The notes: generated by a model from the letters alone, not told the origin. A stretch of 64,000 bases of DNA from Lactiplantibacillus pentosus (GCF_003641185.1 NZ_CP032757.1:2356001-2420000); one strand, 5' to 3'; shown: positions 26,124 through 35,445, counted from the first letter of the stretch. A program made the numbers and translations.

Positions 26124-27020
26124 TTAAGCTTCGTTTGCCACTTGCAATGGTGCAATGTGGTAAGCGGCCATTTCCTTGGTAATCTTTTCAGTTAAAGAAG
26201 TGTTGTGCGTGACGAGGCTCAACGCGTAGGCCACGTAATAGTGGTCGTGCGCAGATTGCACGTTATTTAACACGACCTCGTTGGCGGCTTTTTGTGCATA
26301 TAACCGATCCAACAAGTACAATGACTGGCTTTCTTGGGCCTTCTTGAGGGCTAAGTCAATTAACTCAAGGGCTTCTTCTGGGAAGTTGATCTTTGCATAG
26401 AGCTGTGCGGCTGAAGCGTAAATCAAAATCTCATTTTGCAAGTAGTCATCGTCGCCCATTGGCATCGCTTGCGCGTCGATCGTATGCAAGGTCGCCACGG
26501 CTTGTTTGACAAAAATCTCAGCCTTATCATAGGCTTGCTTACGTTCGTAAGCCAAGCCGGTCCCCAAAGTGGCTAAAATAGCATACATATCATGACTGGA
26601 CTTCACAAACTGGTTCAATAACAAACCAAAGTTGAAGATTGCTTCGTCGGCGTTGTCGTTCAAGACAAGCTGCAAGTAACCTTCGTAGTAGTAATATTGC
26701 TTCTTGTCATTATTACTACGCAATTGCTTTGGCCGGATCCGTTGAAAGACATCCTGCGCTTCTTGGAGCTGCGTGTGACGAATCAATGAATCAATTTTTT
26801 TGAAAGTCCGATATAACTGGTCATCATTTTCAATAATCACTTCTGACAAACGAATTCCTAATCGATTACAGATTTTCATCATAATCTTCATACTAGGAAT
26901 CTTGCTTTTTTTCTCAATCAAACTGATTGTTGCCTGGGTACAAATACCCTCTGCCAATTCTTTTTGCGACATGCCCTTACGCTTCCGGAACTGCCGCACC
27001 TTTTCGCCTAATATTCTCAT
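26124..27020 (-). CDS. XRE-family regulator with TPR-like domain (Rgg/PlcR-type architecture)
   Basis: 298 residues. N-terminal HTH (about 6-60: VRQFRKRKGMSQKELAEGIC then TQATISLIEKKSKIPS), followed by an all-helical region of tetratricopeptide-like repeats (75-290). This is the layout of RRNPP-type regulators, which sense short secreted peptides; no peptide gene is visible next to it, so the signal is unknown. ATG with GAGGGG upstream. Single gene with its own terminator, and a 450-bp AT-rich region upstream. Confidence 0.85.
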   Translation of the reverse strand: MRILGEKVRQFRKRKGMSQKELAEGICTQATISLIEKKSKIPSMKIMMKICNRLGIRLSEVIIENDDQLYRTFKKIDSLIRHTQLQEAQDVFQRIRPKQLRSNNDKKQYYYYEGYLQLVLNDNADEAIFNFGLLLNQFVKSSHDMYAILATLGTGLAYERKQAYDKAEIFVKQAVATLHTIDAQAMPMGDDDYLQNEILIYASAAQLYAKINFPEEALELIDLALKKAQESQSLYLLDRLYAQKAANEVVLNNVQSAHDHYYVAYALSLVTHNTSLTEKITKEMAAYHIAPLQVANEA

Positions 27021-27470
27021 GCTTAACCCCTCTTTTTTGATCTGCCTTAAACCAAACTCAGTTGTACCTACCCTTACCCGACCCCACTTCGTAAGTAAGG
27101 GTATCGTGACACCTAATCAATCCTCATTAAAACGTTCGAATAATTGAGTCCTAGTCAATTGGACAATACCAATTACGCATATAATTATATTCACATAACG
27201 GAATTTAAGCAAGAAATACGCGTAATTCTTATTTAATATTAAGTTTATACCATGTTAACCGCGTTAGGTCATTTATTAATTATCGACTGACCCTGTTTGT
27301 TAACCAGCCAAATTAAGGCCTTGTTCATTAAAAGTGATAACTACTGAAAGCGATTCAAAGCCGAGCCAATTAGCCTTACATAAGGTCAAAAGTAATTGTC
27401 ATGACACCCTCAACAATCTGAATCCGTATCCTTAATAATTAAGCGGGCTTCTCATAGTCTTTTCAGCGGA
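27021..27470. other. Gene-free region upstream of the XRE/TPR gene
   Basis: 450 bp, markedly AT-rich, with no open frame that has a ribosome site and no match to the dispersed element. The part near 27160-27205 contains ATTATATTC-like boxes that could be the promoter of the regulator gene. Nothing else can be supported. Confidence 0.5.
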
Positions 27471-29045
27471 TTATAACCACTCCAGGAACCAATTTATCAA
27501 TTGATAAAAATAATAATGGCTGCTGTCAGTCTGGACACGGCGTAACTGTCCAGGACGGTTGGTAATGATGCCATCCGCCCCCATCGCCGCTAAGCGCTGC
27601 ATGTCAAACGACCGGTCGACCGTCCAAAAATAGACCGGTTGTTGGTGCCGATGTGCAGCACTGATCTGTTCACGGGTGGCTGTCAGCGCTTGTAACGAAT
27701 AAAAATTTGCAACCGAATCTGCAAAATCAGTCAGATAAAACGGCGTAATGAACCCCACAGATAATTTGGTATTCCGCTGATGCAGCCGTTCAATCACCCG
27801 GTAATCCAACGAATGCACAGCCCCTTGATGACGCACGAGCATCTGCGCATAGCGGTCCGCAAACGGCCCCATCAATTGGTCAGCCGGTCCGACTGCTTTG
27901 ATTTCGACTAATAGTGGCTGGTGTAACTGTTGGGCAATGGCGAAGTATTGTTTAAACGTACTCAACCGCCCCGTTTGGCCATGTTCACGCAGCGGTAAAC
28001 CACTCAAATCATTGACCGGATAATCACGGACGGTTCCAGCTTGCCCAGCTAAAGCCTTTAGCGTCGGATCGTGCATCACGACCCAGTGTAAATCGGCAGT
28101 CGGCTGAATATCCATCTCCACCATATCGGGATGCGTCTGCTTAACGGTCTTTCTGAGCGCCGCTGTCGTGTTCTGTACGCCGTCATGGCCATTGACACCC
28201 CGATGGGCAATCACGGCTGGTGTGGTCTCAGGAGGCGTTCCTAGCCACCAACCCGCATAGCCTAGTAAACTCAATCCGCCAATCAGCATTAACAGTCGTC
28301 CCTGCCACTTTGGCCGTACGGGGATTTTCGAATCAGGCCAGTGAATCGACCACCAACCCATCAATACGTGCCACCACCAAGCTTGTCCCATGGCGAGCAC
28401 AATGATAGCAAGCACCCGACTGACCAGTTGGTTACCGACGTTGCCCAGCGGCGCGATGCCACTCAGCCAAACGAAGCCAGTGCCAATCACCACTAGCCCC
28501 AGCCAACCAATGATTGCCAACAGCTTGGCAAAACTGGCTTTGAATACCGACCACCAATGTTTTTGTCGCCCGGCGTGCCAAAAATCACGCCAACCGGTCG
28601 GCACCGCCATGAACTGAGTAACCCCCGCTAACCATTTCCAACTCGCTAACCAACAGAACAGCCACAACGGGATGACGACTGGCAGCCACTCATAACGGGT
28701 ATTAAAAAGCCAGTTTTGCCAAACCGCTGGTAACTTCAAACTCGCCTGAACAGTCGGTAAGTAGCTGAACCAGCCGAGCGGTAACCACCACACAGCCAGT
28801 ACAACTAATTGGCACCATAAGCGACCAATTTGTCGGACTGTCCAGCGCCGACGACTACTGCGAACAGCGAATAACGGTAGCCAAAAACTCAGTAACAGTA
28901 AGCCCCCAAGTGTGACGATGCCGCCCAACTGAATGCCCAGTAGCTTCACTACCAGGGCCAGCCACAACCCGACTAGCCACCAGCTTGCGAATGGTCCGGT
29001 TAATTGTCGACGACTCGCCAACCATTGACCTTCGCGATGACTCAC
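27471..29045 (-). CDS. Membrane-anchored glycerophosphodiester phosphodiesterase
   Basis: 524 residues in two parts. Residues 1-270 contain about seven membrane segments; the GDPD domain (about 275-510) follows, with AHRGVNGHDGVQNT, EMDIQPT, VMHDPT, LLVEIKA and DGIITNRPG marking the metal and substrate site. It hydrolyses glycerophosphodiesters, perhaps from lipid or lipoteichoic acid turnover, outside the membrane; the side is inferred. GTG start at 29045 with GGAGGGG five bases upstream. Follows ddl after a terminator. Confidence 0.9.
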   Translation of the reverse strand: MSHREGQWLASRRQLTGPFASWWLVGLWLALVVKLLGIQLGGIVTLGGLLLLSFWLPLFAVRSSRRRWTVRQIGRLWCQLVVLAVWWLPLGWFSYLPTVQASLKLPAVWQNWLFNTRYEWLPVVIPLWLFCWLASWKWLAGVTQFMAVPTGWRDFWHAGRQKHWWSVFKASFAKLLAIIGWLGLVVIGTGFVWLSGIAPLGNVGNQLVSRVLAIIVLAMGQAWWWHVLMGWWSIHWPDSKIPVRPKWQGRLLMLIGGLSLLGYAGWWLGTPPETTPAVIAHRGVNGHDGVQNTTAALRKTVKQTHPDMVEMDIQPTADLHWVVMHDPTLKALAGQAGTVRDYPVNDLSGLPLREHGQTGRLSTFKQYFAIAQQLHQPLLVEIKAVGPADQLMGPFADRYAQMLVRHQGAVHSLDYRVIERLHQRNTKLSVGFITPFYLTDFADSVANFYSLQALTATREQISAAHRHQQPVYFWTVDRSFDMQRLAAMGADGIITNRPGQLRRVQTDSSHYYFYQLINWFLEWL

Positions 29046-29061
29046 TTTGACCCCTCCTCGT

Positions 29062-29104
29062 AAAAAAAGGTGGTTGCGATGAATGACTTCATCCCAACCA
29101 CCAC
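29062..29104 (-). terminator. Intrinsic terminator of ddl
   Basis: GGTGGTTGGGATGA and TCATCGCAACCACC (minus strand) form the stem, followed by TTTTTTT. It ends just before the ribosome site of the GDPD gene. Confidence 0.85.
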
Positions 29105-29116
29105 GACATTCACCAA

Positions 29117-30229
29117 TTATTCTGCGTCCAAAGCCACAAAATCGTAGTGAATTTCAGATTGACGTTTAAATTCATCAAACCCAAGTTGAATCAACTGATC
29201 GATCAAATCAGTATAACTGATTCCTGAGACTTCCCATAATTTCGGATACAAACTAATATTCGTGAAGCCAGGTAAGGTGTTGATTTCGCCCAAATAAGGT
29301 TCGCCATCTTCAGAAACTAAGAAGTCAACGCGGGCCATGCCCTTCAACCCTAAGGCTTTGAAGGCATCTAATGACATTTGTTGAATCCGTTGTGTTAAGT
29401 CTGCGGGCAATTCGACAGGTAATTCGAAGGTCACACCACTCGCGTCCACGAACTTATTGTTATAGTCGTAGAACGTATCCGTCTTAGGCACGTCGATGGC
29501 ACCAAGCTTGGAAGCTTTCGGATCTTCGTTACCCAAGATTGAGCATTCAACTTCCCGCGGATTGTCGATGGATTCTTCGACCAAAATCTTGTAGTCATAC
29601 TTGAAGGCATCTGCTAAGCCGTCCAGATATTCCTGCTCGTTTTCAGCCTTGTGGATCCCGACCGATGACCCTTGGTTCGCTGGCTTAATGAATAAATGGT
29701 CGCCAACGTGTGCTTGCAAATAAGCATAAGTCATTTGTTCCCGGTTTTCAGGCGTTACCACGACATACTTGGTGTTCTGAATGTGATGGTGTGTCAAAAT
29801 CTGCTTGGTAATGTCCTTATCGAAACTAGCAGCAGAAGCTAACACGCCACTCCCAACATACGGCTTTTTCAATAGCTTGAAGAGTCCCTGTAAGGTCCCG
29901 TCTTCACCTAAATTACCGTGCACAACTGGGTAGAAAATATCAATATCCTTAGCGAGTGCAAGGTTCTTGATGGGCGCTAATGGATCACTCATGTCCAACT
30001 TCGGCATTTCTTCGGCCACCACTTGATCCTCTGGTTCACCATCAAATACCCGCCGAGTTGCGGCATCACTTAGCACAATTCCGTCCTTTGTCAGTAAAAA
30101 CAAATCAACATCGTACTTATTCTTGTCCATGGCATCATAAATGTTATGAGCGGAACGCTTTGAAACGTCGTGTTCTGAAGAATTTCCGCCAAATAACATC
30201 CCAACGTGGATCTTTTTTTGTGTCTCCAT
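29117..30229 (-). CDS. ddl: D-alanine--D-alanine/D-lactate ligase
   Basis: ATP-grasp ligase providing the terminal dipeptide or depsipeptide of the cell-wall stem. 370 residues. Motifs: HVGMLFGGNSSEHDVSKRSA, HGNLGEDGT, FIKPANQGSSVGI, and GEINTLPGFT for magnesium. The omega-loop motif reads FYDYNNKF near residue 260: phenylalanine replaces the tyrosine (KY) of D-Ala-D-Ala enzymes. In Leuconostoc Ddl this Phe gives D-Ala-D-Lac synthesis, the cause of natural vancomycin resistance, so the same activity is expected. ATG 30229 preferred over 30241, which abuts the ribosome site. Confidence 0.95.
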   Translation of the reverse strand: METQKKIHVGMLFGGNSSEHDVSKRSAHNIYDAMDKNKYDVDLFLLTKDGIVLSDAATRRVFDGEPEDQVVAEEMPKLDMSDPLAPIKNLALAKDIDIFYPVVHGNLGEDGTLQGLFKLLKKPYVGSGVLASAASFDKDITKQILTHHHIQNTKYVVVTPENREQMTYAYLQAHVGDHLFIKPANQGSSVGIHKAENEQEYLDGLADAFKYDYKILVEESIDNPREVECSILGNEDPKASKLGAIDVPKTDTFYDYNNKFVDASGVTFELPVELPADLTQRIQQMSLDAFKALGLKGMARVDFLVSEDGEPYLGEINTLPGFTNISLYPKLWEVSGISYTDLIDQLIQLGFDEFKRQSEIHYDFVALDAE

Positions 30230-30331
30230 AATTTTGTTCATCCTATCAAGGTTTATTTCATACTACGGCTTAATTAATTCTACAATATCTGAGCACAATT
30301 GGAAACATTTTTGCAACCAAAACATGCTTTT

Positions 30332-31360
30332 TTAAGCATTGAAGGGCTCAGTCAAAACAACTTTACCTAACATTTGACCCGTTTCGACGATCTCATGGGC
30401 TTGCCGCAGATTGGCTGCATTGATGCCAGTCAACGTTTGTTTGGTCGTTGGAACGATGATCCCAGCATCCGCCAGCTGAGCGACGCGCGCCAAGATAATC
30501 CCCTGCGTCGCCATGGTCGTCAGCTGATAATTGGCCTTCGTGAACATGAATTCCCAAGCGAAGTTCAAACTCTTGGGCTTCAGCAAGTCCATCGGTAGCG
30601 GCTTCTGATTCGTCACCACCGCCACAATCGTCCCGAGTGGTTGGACCAGTGGGGTCACGATTGGCAAGTACAGATCAGTAGAATGCAGTAGGATCGCATG
30701 CTCGACACTGTCTAGACCCGCAGCGGCCAGTTGTGGCGCCAAGTCCTGATGATAATCCAACACGACATCAGCACCAAGTTGCTTGACCCAGGCAGTCGTT
30801 TCAGGCTTACCAGTCGTCGTGACCACCGTGAGCCCGGCCCACTTAGCCAATTGAATCGCCATGGAACCAACTCCACCGGCACCATTAATGATTAAAACGC
30901 TGTGACCGACATTGGCATCCGCAACTGCCGTATAAGGTAACTTTTCAAACAAAGCTTCCCAAGCAGTCAAAGTCGTCAACGGTAAGCCTGCCGATTCAGC
31001 GGTCGTCCAGGTTTTCGGTGCACAAGCCACGAGTCGTTCATCAACGAGTTGATACTGGGCATTACTACCGGGACGGTCGACCGCGCCAGCGTAATAGACG
31101 ATATCGTCGGTCATGATCGTCGTAACGGCCTCCCCGACTGCCAGGACCTTTGCGACAGCGTCAAAGCCTAGTATCCGTGGTGTCGTGACTTCAGGCTGCC
31201 CCTGCCGTTGCTTCGTATCAATCGGATTAACCGACGTCGCCAAGACTTCCACGAGAATATCTCGTCCCTGTGGCTGTGCGACGTCAATGGTCACGTCCTG
31301 TAAACTCCGTGGGTCACTGATCGGTAATCCTTGTAAGACCCCAACTGCTTTTGCTTGCAT
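30332..31360 (-). CDS. Zinc-independent alcohol dehydrogenase/quinone oxidoreductase family protein
   Basis: Medium-chain dehydrogenase/reductase of 342 residues. N-terminal GroES-like fold (VLATSVNPIDTKQRQG), then a Rossmann NAD(P)H site GAGGVGSMAIQLAKWAG (about 158-174). The cysteines that bind catalytic and structural zinc in alcohol dehydrogenases are missing, so it is a quinone or enal reductase type; the substrate is unknown. Same direction as the DUF2785 gene 21 bp upstream, a likely two-gene operon. ATG with AAAGGAAG upstream. Confidence 0.87.
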   Translation of the reverse strand: MQAKAVGVLQGLPISDPRSLQDVTIDVAQPQGRDILVEVLATSVNPIDTKQRQGQPEVTTPRILGFDAVAKVLAVGEAVTTIMTDDIVYYAGAVDRPGSNAQYQLVDERLVACAPKTWTTAESAGLPLTTLTAWEALFEKLPYTAVADANVGHSVLIINGAGGVGSMAIQLAKWAGLTVVTTTGKPETTAWVKQLGADVVLDYHQDLAPQLAAAGLDSVEHAILLHSTDLYLPIVTPLVQPLGTIVAVVTNQKPLPMDLLKPKSLNFAWEFMFTKANYQLTTMATQGIILARVAQLADAGIIVPTTKQTLTGINAANLRQAHEIVETGQMLGKVVLTEPFNA

Positions 31361-31381
31361 TCAAAAGACTTCCTTTCAAAA

Positions 31382-32356
31382 CTATCCTAAAAATTCCAAT
31401 TCATCATCTAAATAATCGACCACCGCGGTTGGCAAATCATCATGGAGCGCTAAGGCTTCTAGCAACCGATTCCGATTAAAGATCTGCGTCCATTCTGCTT
31501 CACTATTGGGGTGACGGTGGGCCATTAACCGTTGGTGCCACCGTTTGAGTGCCATCAGCAAGTACTCACAATACAACTCATCCTTATTGGAAATCAGCGT
31601 CAAATAAGACGACAAGCGCTCTGGTTCGCCAAAAATCAAGGGCGTCGTCAGTGTTTGATAACGACTCATCAGGGCCGCCAATAACAGCAATTTATCTGCA
31701 CGCGCTAATTCTGATTCATCCGCTAACTCGTCTAAAATATTGCCGATATGCGTATAGGCATGGGCCCACCCGGTCGTCCCAACAAAGCCGCGCGTATCCT
31801 GCTCGAACAAAATATAAGCGGTCATCTGGGTAACGATGAGTTCCAAGCGTGCGGGGGTCATGAAAGTTAACCCCGCATGGTCGGCATATAGTAAAACTGA
31901 TAATAATAAAACAGCAAATGAGCGTTGATAAACGGCGTCATTCTGTGGTTCATCGATATGGACAAATAACACGTCATCTTGAATCAACTGGTCGAAAATA
32001 TCGCCCAGCTGTTGCGTTGTCAGGACTTGCTGTTGCAAGGCCTCGTTTAGTAAATAATAAACACCCTGGTCACGCACACGCGGATTGCGTGAGCCAATAT
32101 GTGCCATCAACTGTCGAATCTGCTCATCACTGATGGCCGTCAACGTGCCCTTCGTTAATTGTTCGTGAAGGTCCGTAATCAAGGGCAGGACTTCCTCATC
32201 ACTAGGAAGCGTCACCGTCGTTGTGACCGTCTGCGGCAACTGCGCAACCAGCCCGTCCATCCGAATTGGTAACGACTGATAGAGCTGTCCTGAGCGCAGT
32301 TGCTGTCTCAATTTTAAAACTGCATCTTTAACCTGCTTCAATTTCTCTGCTTGCAT
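31382..32356 (-). CDS. DUF2785 domain-containing protein
   Basis: 324-residue soluble helical protein of unknown function. The family hallmark is DTRGFVGTTGWAHAYTHIGN followed by LDELA (about 190-215); a HEAT-like pattern RNPRVRDQGVYYLL precedes it. First of a probable operon with the oxidoreductase gene. ATG follows GAGG. Confidence 0.85.
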   Translation of the reverse strand: MQAEKLKQVKDAVLKLRQQLRSGQLYQSLPIRMDGLVAQLPQTVTTTVTLPSDEEVLPLITDLHEQLTKGTLTAISDEQIRQLMAHIGSRNPRVRDQGVYYLLNEALQQQVLTTQQLGDIFDQLIQDDVLFVHIDEPQNDAVYQRSFAVLLLSVLLYADHAGLTFMTPARLELIVTQMTAYILFEQDTRGFVGTTGWAHAYTHIGNILDELADESELARADKLLLLAALMSRYQTLTTPLIFGEPERLSSYLTLISNKDELYCEYLLMALKRWHQRLMAHRHPNSEAEWTQIFNRNRLLEALALHDDLPTAVVDYLDDELEFLG

Positions 32357-32440
32357 AAATGACCTCGTAAATATCCAATTTAACTTCTATTTTAGCATGT
32401 TGGCGCCCGTCTGCCCAAGAGAACCCACTAGTTTTATAAA

Positions 32441-32488
32441 GGACCATCAAGATCGACTGATGACTACTCAGGTCGCTCTTGATGGTCC
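32441..32488 (-). terminator. Hairpin after hicD
   Basis: GGACCATCAAGA and TCTTGATGGTCC-type arms with inner CGAC/GTCG form a long stem 30 bp beyond the stop. The following T-run is short (TTTATAAAAC), so termination may be partial. Confidence 0.65.
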
Positions 32489-32516
32489 CTAACTAAATCG
32501 TTTGATCATGTGTTAA

Positions 32517-33446
32517 TTATGCGTTAACTTCGGCACCTGGCAGCACGTCGACCTGTGACTTGATAAACTTGGCTGAGGCTGCTAATGACGCTTGTTCATC
32601 AGCCGTCAGTTCAAGTTGGATCAAGGATTCGATCCCATTTTTGCCAATCACAGCCGGCATACCGACGTAAGTTCCGAATTGTGGGTCAAACGCCGAAACT
32701 GGGCAAGCGAGCTGCGCGTCAGCACTAACCGCTTCCGCCAAGCGTACGCCACAAGTGGCAATCGCAAAGTTCGTGTAGTGCTTTCCGGCCATGACAGCAA
32801 AGGCCCCTTGCCGCGCATCTTCTTCCAACTGGTCAAGATTCAAGCCAGGGAATTTCTTGATTGGCTGACCATTCACACTGACCGTGGACCAAGCAACAAA
32901 TTGAGAATTGCCGTGTTCGCCATAAACATAGCCTGAAACATTTTTACCGTTCGTCCCAGTTGCTTGTCCCACATATTTTTGCATCCGTGCCGTATCGAGG
33001 AACGTCCCGGTCCCAAAGACCCGGTTGCGTGGAAACCCAGTCATTCGTTGTAAGTAATCGGTCATCACATCACATGGGTTCATGATATCAATGAGAATCC
33101 CCTTGAAGCCAGACGCCACGATTTTAGGCGCAATATCACGGACGATGGCTTGATTCAAATCGTATTCACCAAAGCGCCCCTTTGAACTGTTCATATCGAT
33201 TGCCCCAATATTACCGGAAGCCACAATCAATACTTCGGCGTCTGCTAAGGCATCGTAGTCATTTAAAATGATTTTAGTTGTTGAGCTTAGCCGAGGAGAC
33301 GCATCGTCTAAATCGAGCTTTTGGGCCTTCGCCAAGGCCTCATTCTTGTCAATTAAGACCAATTCATCAACAATTCCTTGTTGAACCAACGTATAAGCCA
33401 CCGTCGCACCGACTTGGCCTAACCCGATCACACCATATTTACGCAT
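32517..33446 (-). CDS. hicD: L-2-hydroxyisocaproate dehydrogenase (LDH family)
   Basis: NAD-dependent 2-hydroxyacid dehydrogenase that interconverts branched 2-oxo and 2-hydroxy acids, for example from leucine breakdown. 309 residues. Rossmann motif GVIGLGQVGATVAY, the active-site region DIMNPCDVMTDYLQRMTGFP, GTGTFLDTARMQ, and catalytic His in YGEHGNSQFVAWSTV. The sequence lines up closely with Weissella (L.) confusa L-HicDH in these blocks. ATG follows GGAG. Single gene upstream of a dispersed element copy. Confidence 0.9.
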   Translation of the reverse strand: MRKYGVIGLGQVGATVAYTLVQQGIVDELVLIDKNEALAKAQKLDLDDASPRLSSTTKIILNDYDALADAEVLIVASGNIGAIDMNSSKGRFGEYDLNQAIVRDIAPKIVASGFKGILIDIMNPCDVMTDYLQRMTGFPRNRVFGTGTFLDTARMQKYVGQATGTNGKNVSGYVYGEHGNSQFVAWSTVSVNGQPIKKFPGLNLDQLEEDARQGAFAVMAGKHYTNFAIATCGVRLAEAVSADAQLACPVSAFDPQFGTYVGMPAVIGKNGIESLIQLELTADEQASLAASAKFIKSQVDVLPGAEVNA

Positions 33447-33559
33447 GCTGCAAACTCCAATCTGTAGTTTATTTAACTTGGTAAGCGTACCTTGGAACCG
33501 CTATAAAGTCAAGCAGGACGCTGTCTCACGGGATTTTAAGGATGTTCTAATTTTGAGGT

Positions 33560-34010
33560 TTTCATGTATGGGGTAGTGACTTGTTCGTCGGCATTTGCTC
33601 GTCCTAGTCCGACTTCCGGGGCCGGCTGACAACGCTGGAACAGGGCGGACATCGATTTGAACTCACGCAGAAACCCACTGCGCAATTTCAAATACGAGTC
33701 TTCTTCTAGCCCGGGAAACCCACCCGAACAAGAAGAATTTCGCCCTTGAGCATTGTCCGCCAGCCCCTTCAGTCGGGAAACCGCTCGAATGGCAGATGAA
33801 AAGCCACCTATCTGGGTGCAATTGACCACTGAATATTAGGAGACTGGACCTTCAGTCAAACTTATAAACGGTATCGTTGATGCTTTAAGGCATTTGAATT
33901 CTGCGAAGCGTACTGAATATTCGTCACTCATCTTAATGATACTAAATTTCAATGGCAACTAGTCTTGAACTTAGTCGACAAAATTCCCTTCGTTAGAATT
34001 CAGGACTTTG
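33560..34010 (-). repeat. Dispersed palindrome-ended element, truncated copy C
   Basis: The R module (33575-33835, reverse orientation) is nearly identical to that of copies B and D, including both hairpins. It continues into the middle region shared with copy A (CTGAATATTAGGAGACTGGACC at 33828-33849 and TCACTCATCTTAAT). It stops near 34010; the L module and its palindrome are absent. Lies between hicD and a small membrane ORF. Confidence 0.82.
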
Positions 34011-34148
34011 TTATCTTTGGTGATCAGGACAAGTTCCCAGGACCCGATGATTCAAATAAATTGCAAGCCCACCTACTTCCACAGCGATGGTGTTTTGTAA
34101 TAAAATCATATCATCGGTTGTATATCATTTATAAAATGGGGGATTAAG

Positions 34149-34256
34149 ATGACAATCAAAAAAGTCGGACTGATTACATTAGTCCTGTTCCTTGCGCTCG
34201 GCGTACTATTTGAACTTGCTAGGTTCGTTGTATTGTTTGGCAAGCTTTTTAGCTGA
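34149..34256 (+). CDS. Small hydrophobic protein, 35 residues
   Basis: Short ORF with a strong GGGGGATTAAG ribosome site before the ATG. The peptide has a basic start (MTIKKVG), one hydrophobic membrane-spanning stretch (about 8-31) and a short tail KLFS. No family recognised. It is the only plus-strand gene between hicD and the met operon; a bidirectional terminator follows at 34434-34483. It could be a membrane micro-protein or toxin-like peptide, but neither can be shown. Confidence 0.55.
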   Translation: MTIKKVGLITLVLFLALGVLFELARFVVLFGKLFS

Positions 34257-34433
34257 TTTAGAGGGGTAAGAATCACTACTGAAGCACAATTAAGGGCCAC
34301 TGCAAAGTCCGCAAAAATGGGCCTGATAAACGGGGCCACACCAAAGCATGCTCTGTTGCCAAAAGTTTGATAAATACTATGCACAGACTGTTAACACGAC
34401 TGCGCGCAGATCAAGGCACAGACCCAGCTTCAA

Positions 34434-34483
34434 AAAAGCATGCCACCCCAATCATGATGATTGAGGTGGCATGCTTTTTGTTT
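34434..34483. terminator. Bidirectional terminator
   Basis: AAAAAAGCATGCCACC and GGTGGCATGCTTTTT form a perfect stem with A/T runs on both sides, so it can stop plus-strand transcription from the small ORF and minus-strand transcription from metQ. Confidence 0.88.
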
Positions 34484-34617
34484 GCTCAGCAGCTTTTCCA
34501 GCGGTCCTCAGCTGGCCATTCCTGATTGTTAATTCCACAAAAAAACTAGTCCCAAAGCACTCAGGCTCTGAAACTAGCTTAATTTGAATCATGGTATTTG
34601 GTATTGCAGGGTCACGA

Positions 34618-35445
34618 CTAGTCAGCAGAAACTGGCAAGATGGCACCCTTGTATTTCTTTTCGATCCACTTCTGGGTACTCTTAGAACGTAAGGCCTTCA
34701 TCAACTTCTTGATGGCCGGCTTGTTCTTGTCACCTTTACGGACAGCCACAATGTTAGCGTATGGCGAGTCGGATTTTTCAAGGGCGATGGCATCCTTCTT
34801 AGGATTTAACCCAGCTTGAACAGCGTAGTTAGCATTGATCACGACCGCGTCACCTTCGTTGTTTTTGTAGAAGGTCGGCATTAACTTAGCTTCGTAAGAG
34901 TGCTTGAACTTCAAGTGACGCTTGTTGGTCTTGATATCGTTAAACGTTGCAGAAGTCAAATCAGTGCCCTTCTTCAACGTGATCAAGCCCGCATCCTTGA
35001 ATAAGGTTAAGACCCGACCATAGTCGGCAACATTACTACTTACTAAGACCGTTGCGCCGTCCTTCAAGTCTTTCAAGTTCTTGACTTTCTTGGAGTAAAC
35101 ACCGATTGGTTCCAAATGAACCTTACCGGCAGAAACTAAAGTACCGTTGTTTTCCTTGTTCCAGTTCTTTAAGAATGGAATATGCTGGAAGTAGTTGGCA
35201 TCCAATTCCTTTGAAGCTAACGCTTTGTTAGGCAAGACGTAATCTTGGAAGACTTTGATCTTCAAGTTGACGCCTTCCTTTTTCAATTCTGGTTGCACAT
35301 GCTTCAAAATCTGTGCGTGTGGTACGGCAGAAGCGCCCACCGTAATCGTCGTGGTCTTCGATTCTGAAGAAGACTTACCACAGCCAACTAATAAAACGGC
35401 GGTTGCTGCAACTGCCAATAACCCTAAAATCCGCTTTTTTTGCAT
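34618..35445 (-). CDS. metQ: Methionine ABC transporter substrate-binding lipoprotein
   Basis: NlpA/MetQ family lipoprotein of 275 residues that captures methionine at the membrane surface. Signal peptide MQKKRILGLLAVAATAVL with lipobox LLVGC; C22 is the lipidated residue. Ligand-binding core has TITVGASAVPHAQIL and VFQDYVLPNKALASKELDANYFQH. Third gene of metNIQ, 27 bp after metI. Confidence 0.94.
   Translation of the reverse strand: MQKKRILGLLAVAATAVLLVGCGKSSSESKTTTITVGASAVPHAQILKHVQPELKKEGVNLKIKVFQDYVLPNKALASKELDANYFQHIPFLKNWNKENNGTLVSAGKVHLEPIGVYSKKVKNLKDLKDGATVLVSSNVADYGRVLTLFKDAGLITLKKGTDLTSATFNDIKTNKRHLKFKHSYEAKLMPTFYKNNEGDAVVINANYAVQAGLNPKKDAIALEKSDSPYANIVAVRKGDKNKPAIKKLMKALRSKSTQKWIEKKYKGAILPVSAD

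Noticed and set aside
25668..33829. Open frames containing LKLRSGFLREFKSMSALFQR-type sequence in the R modules of copies B, C and D
   Set aside because: Frames lie on either strand according to element orientation, lack ribosome sites, and the equivalent frame in copy F contains stops. They are explained by the conserved hairpin DNA.
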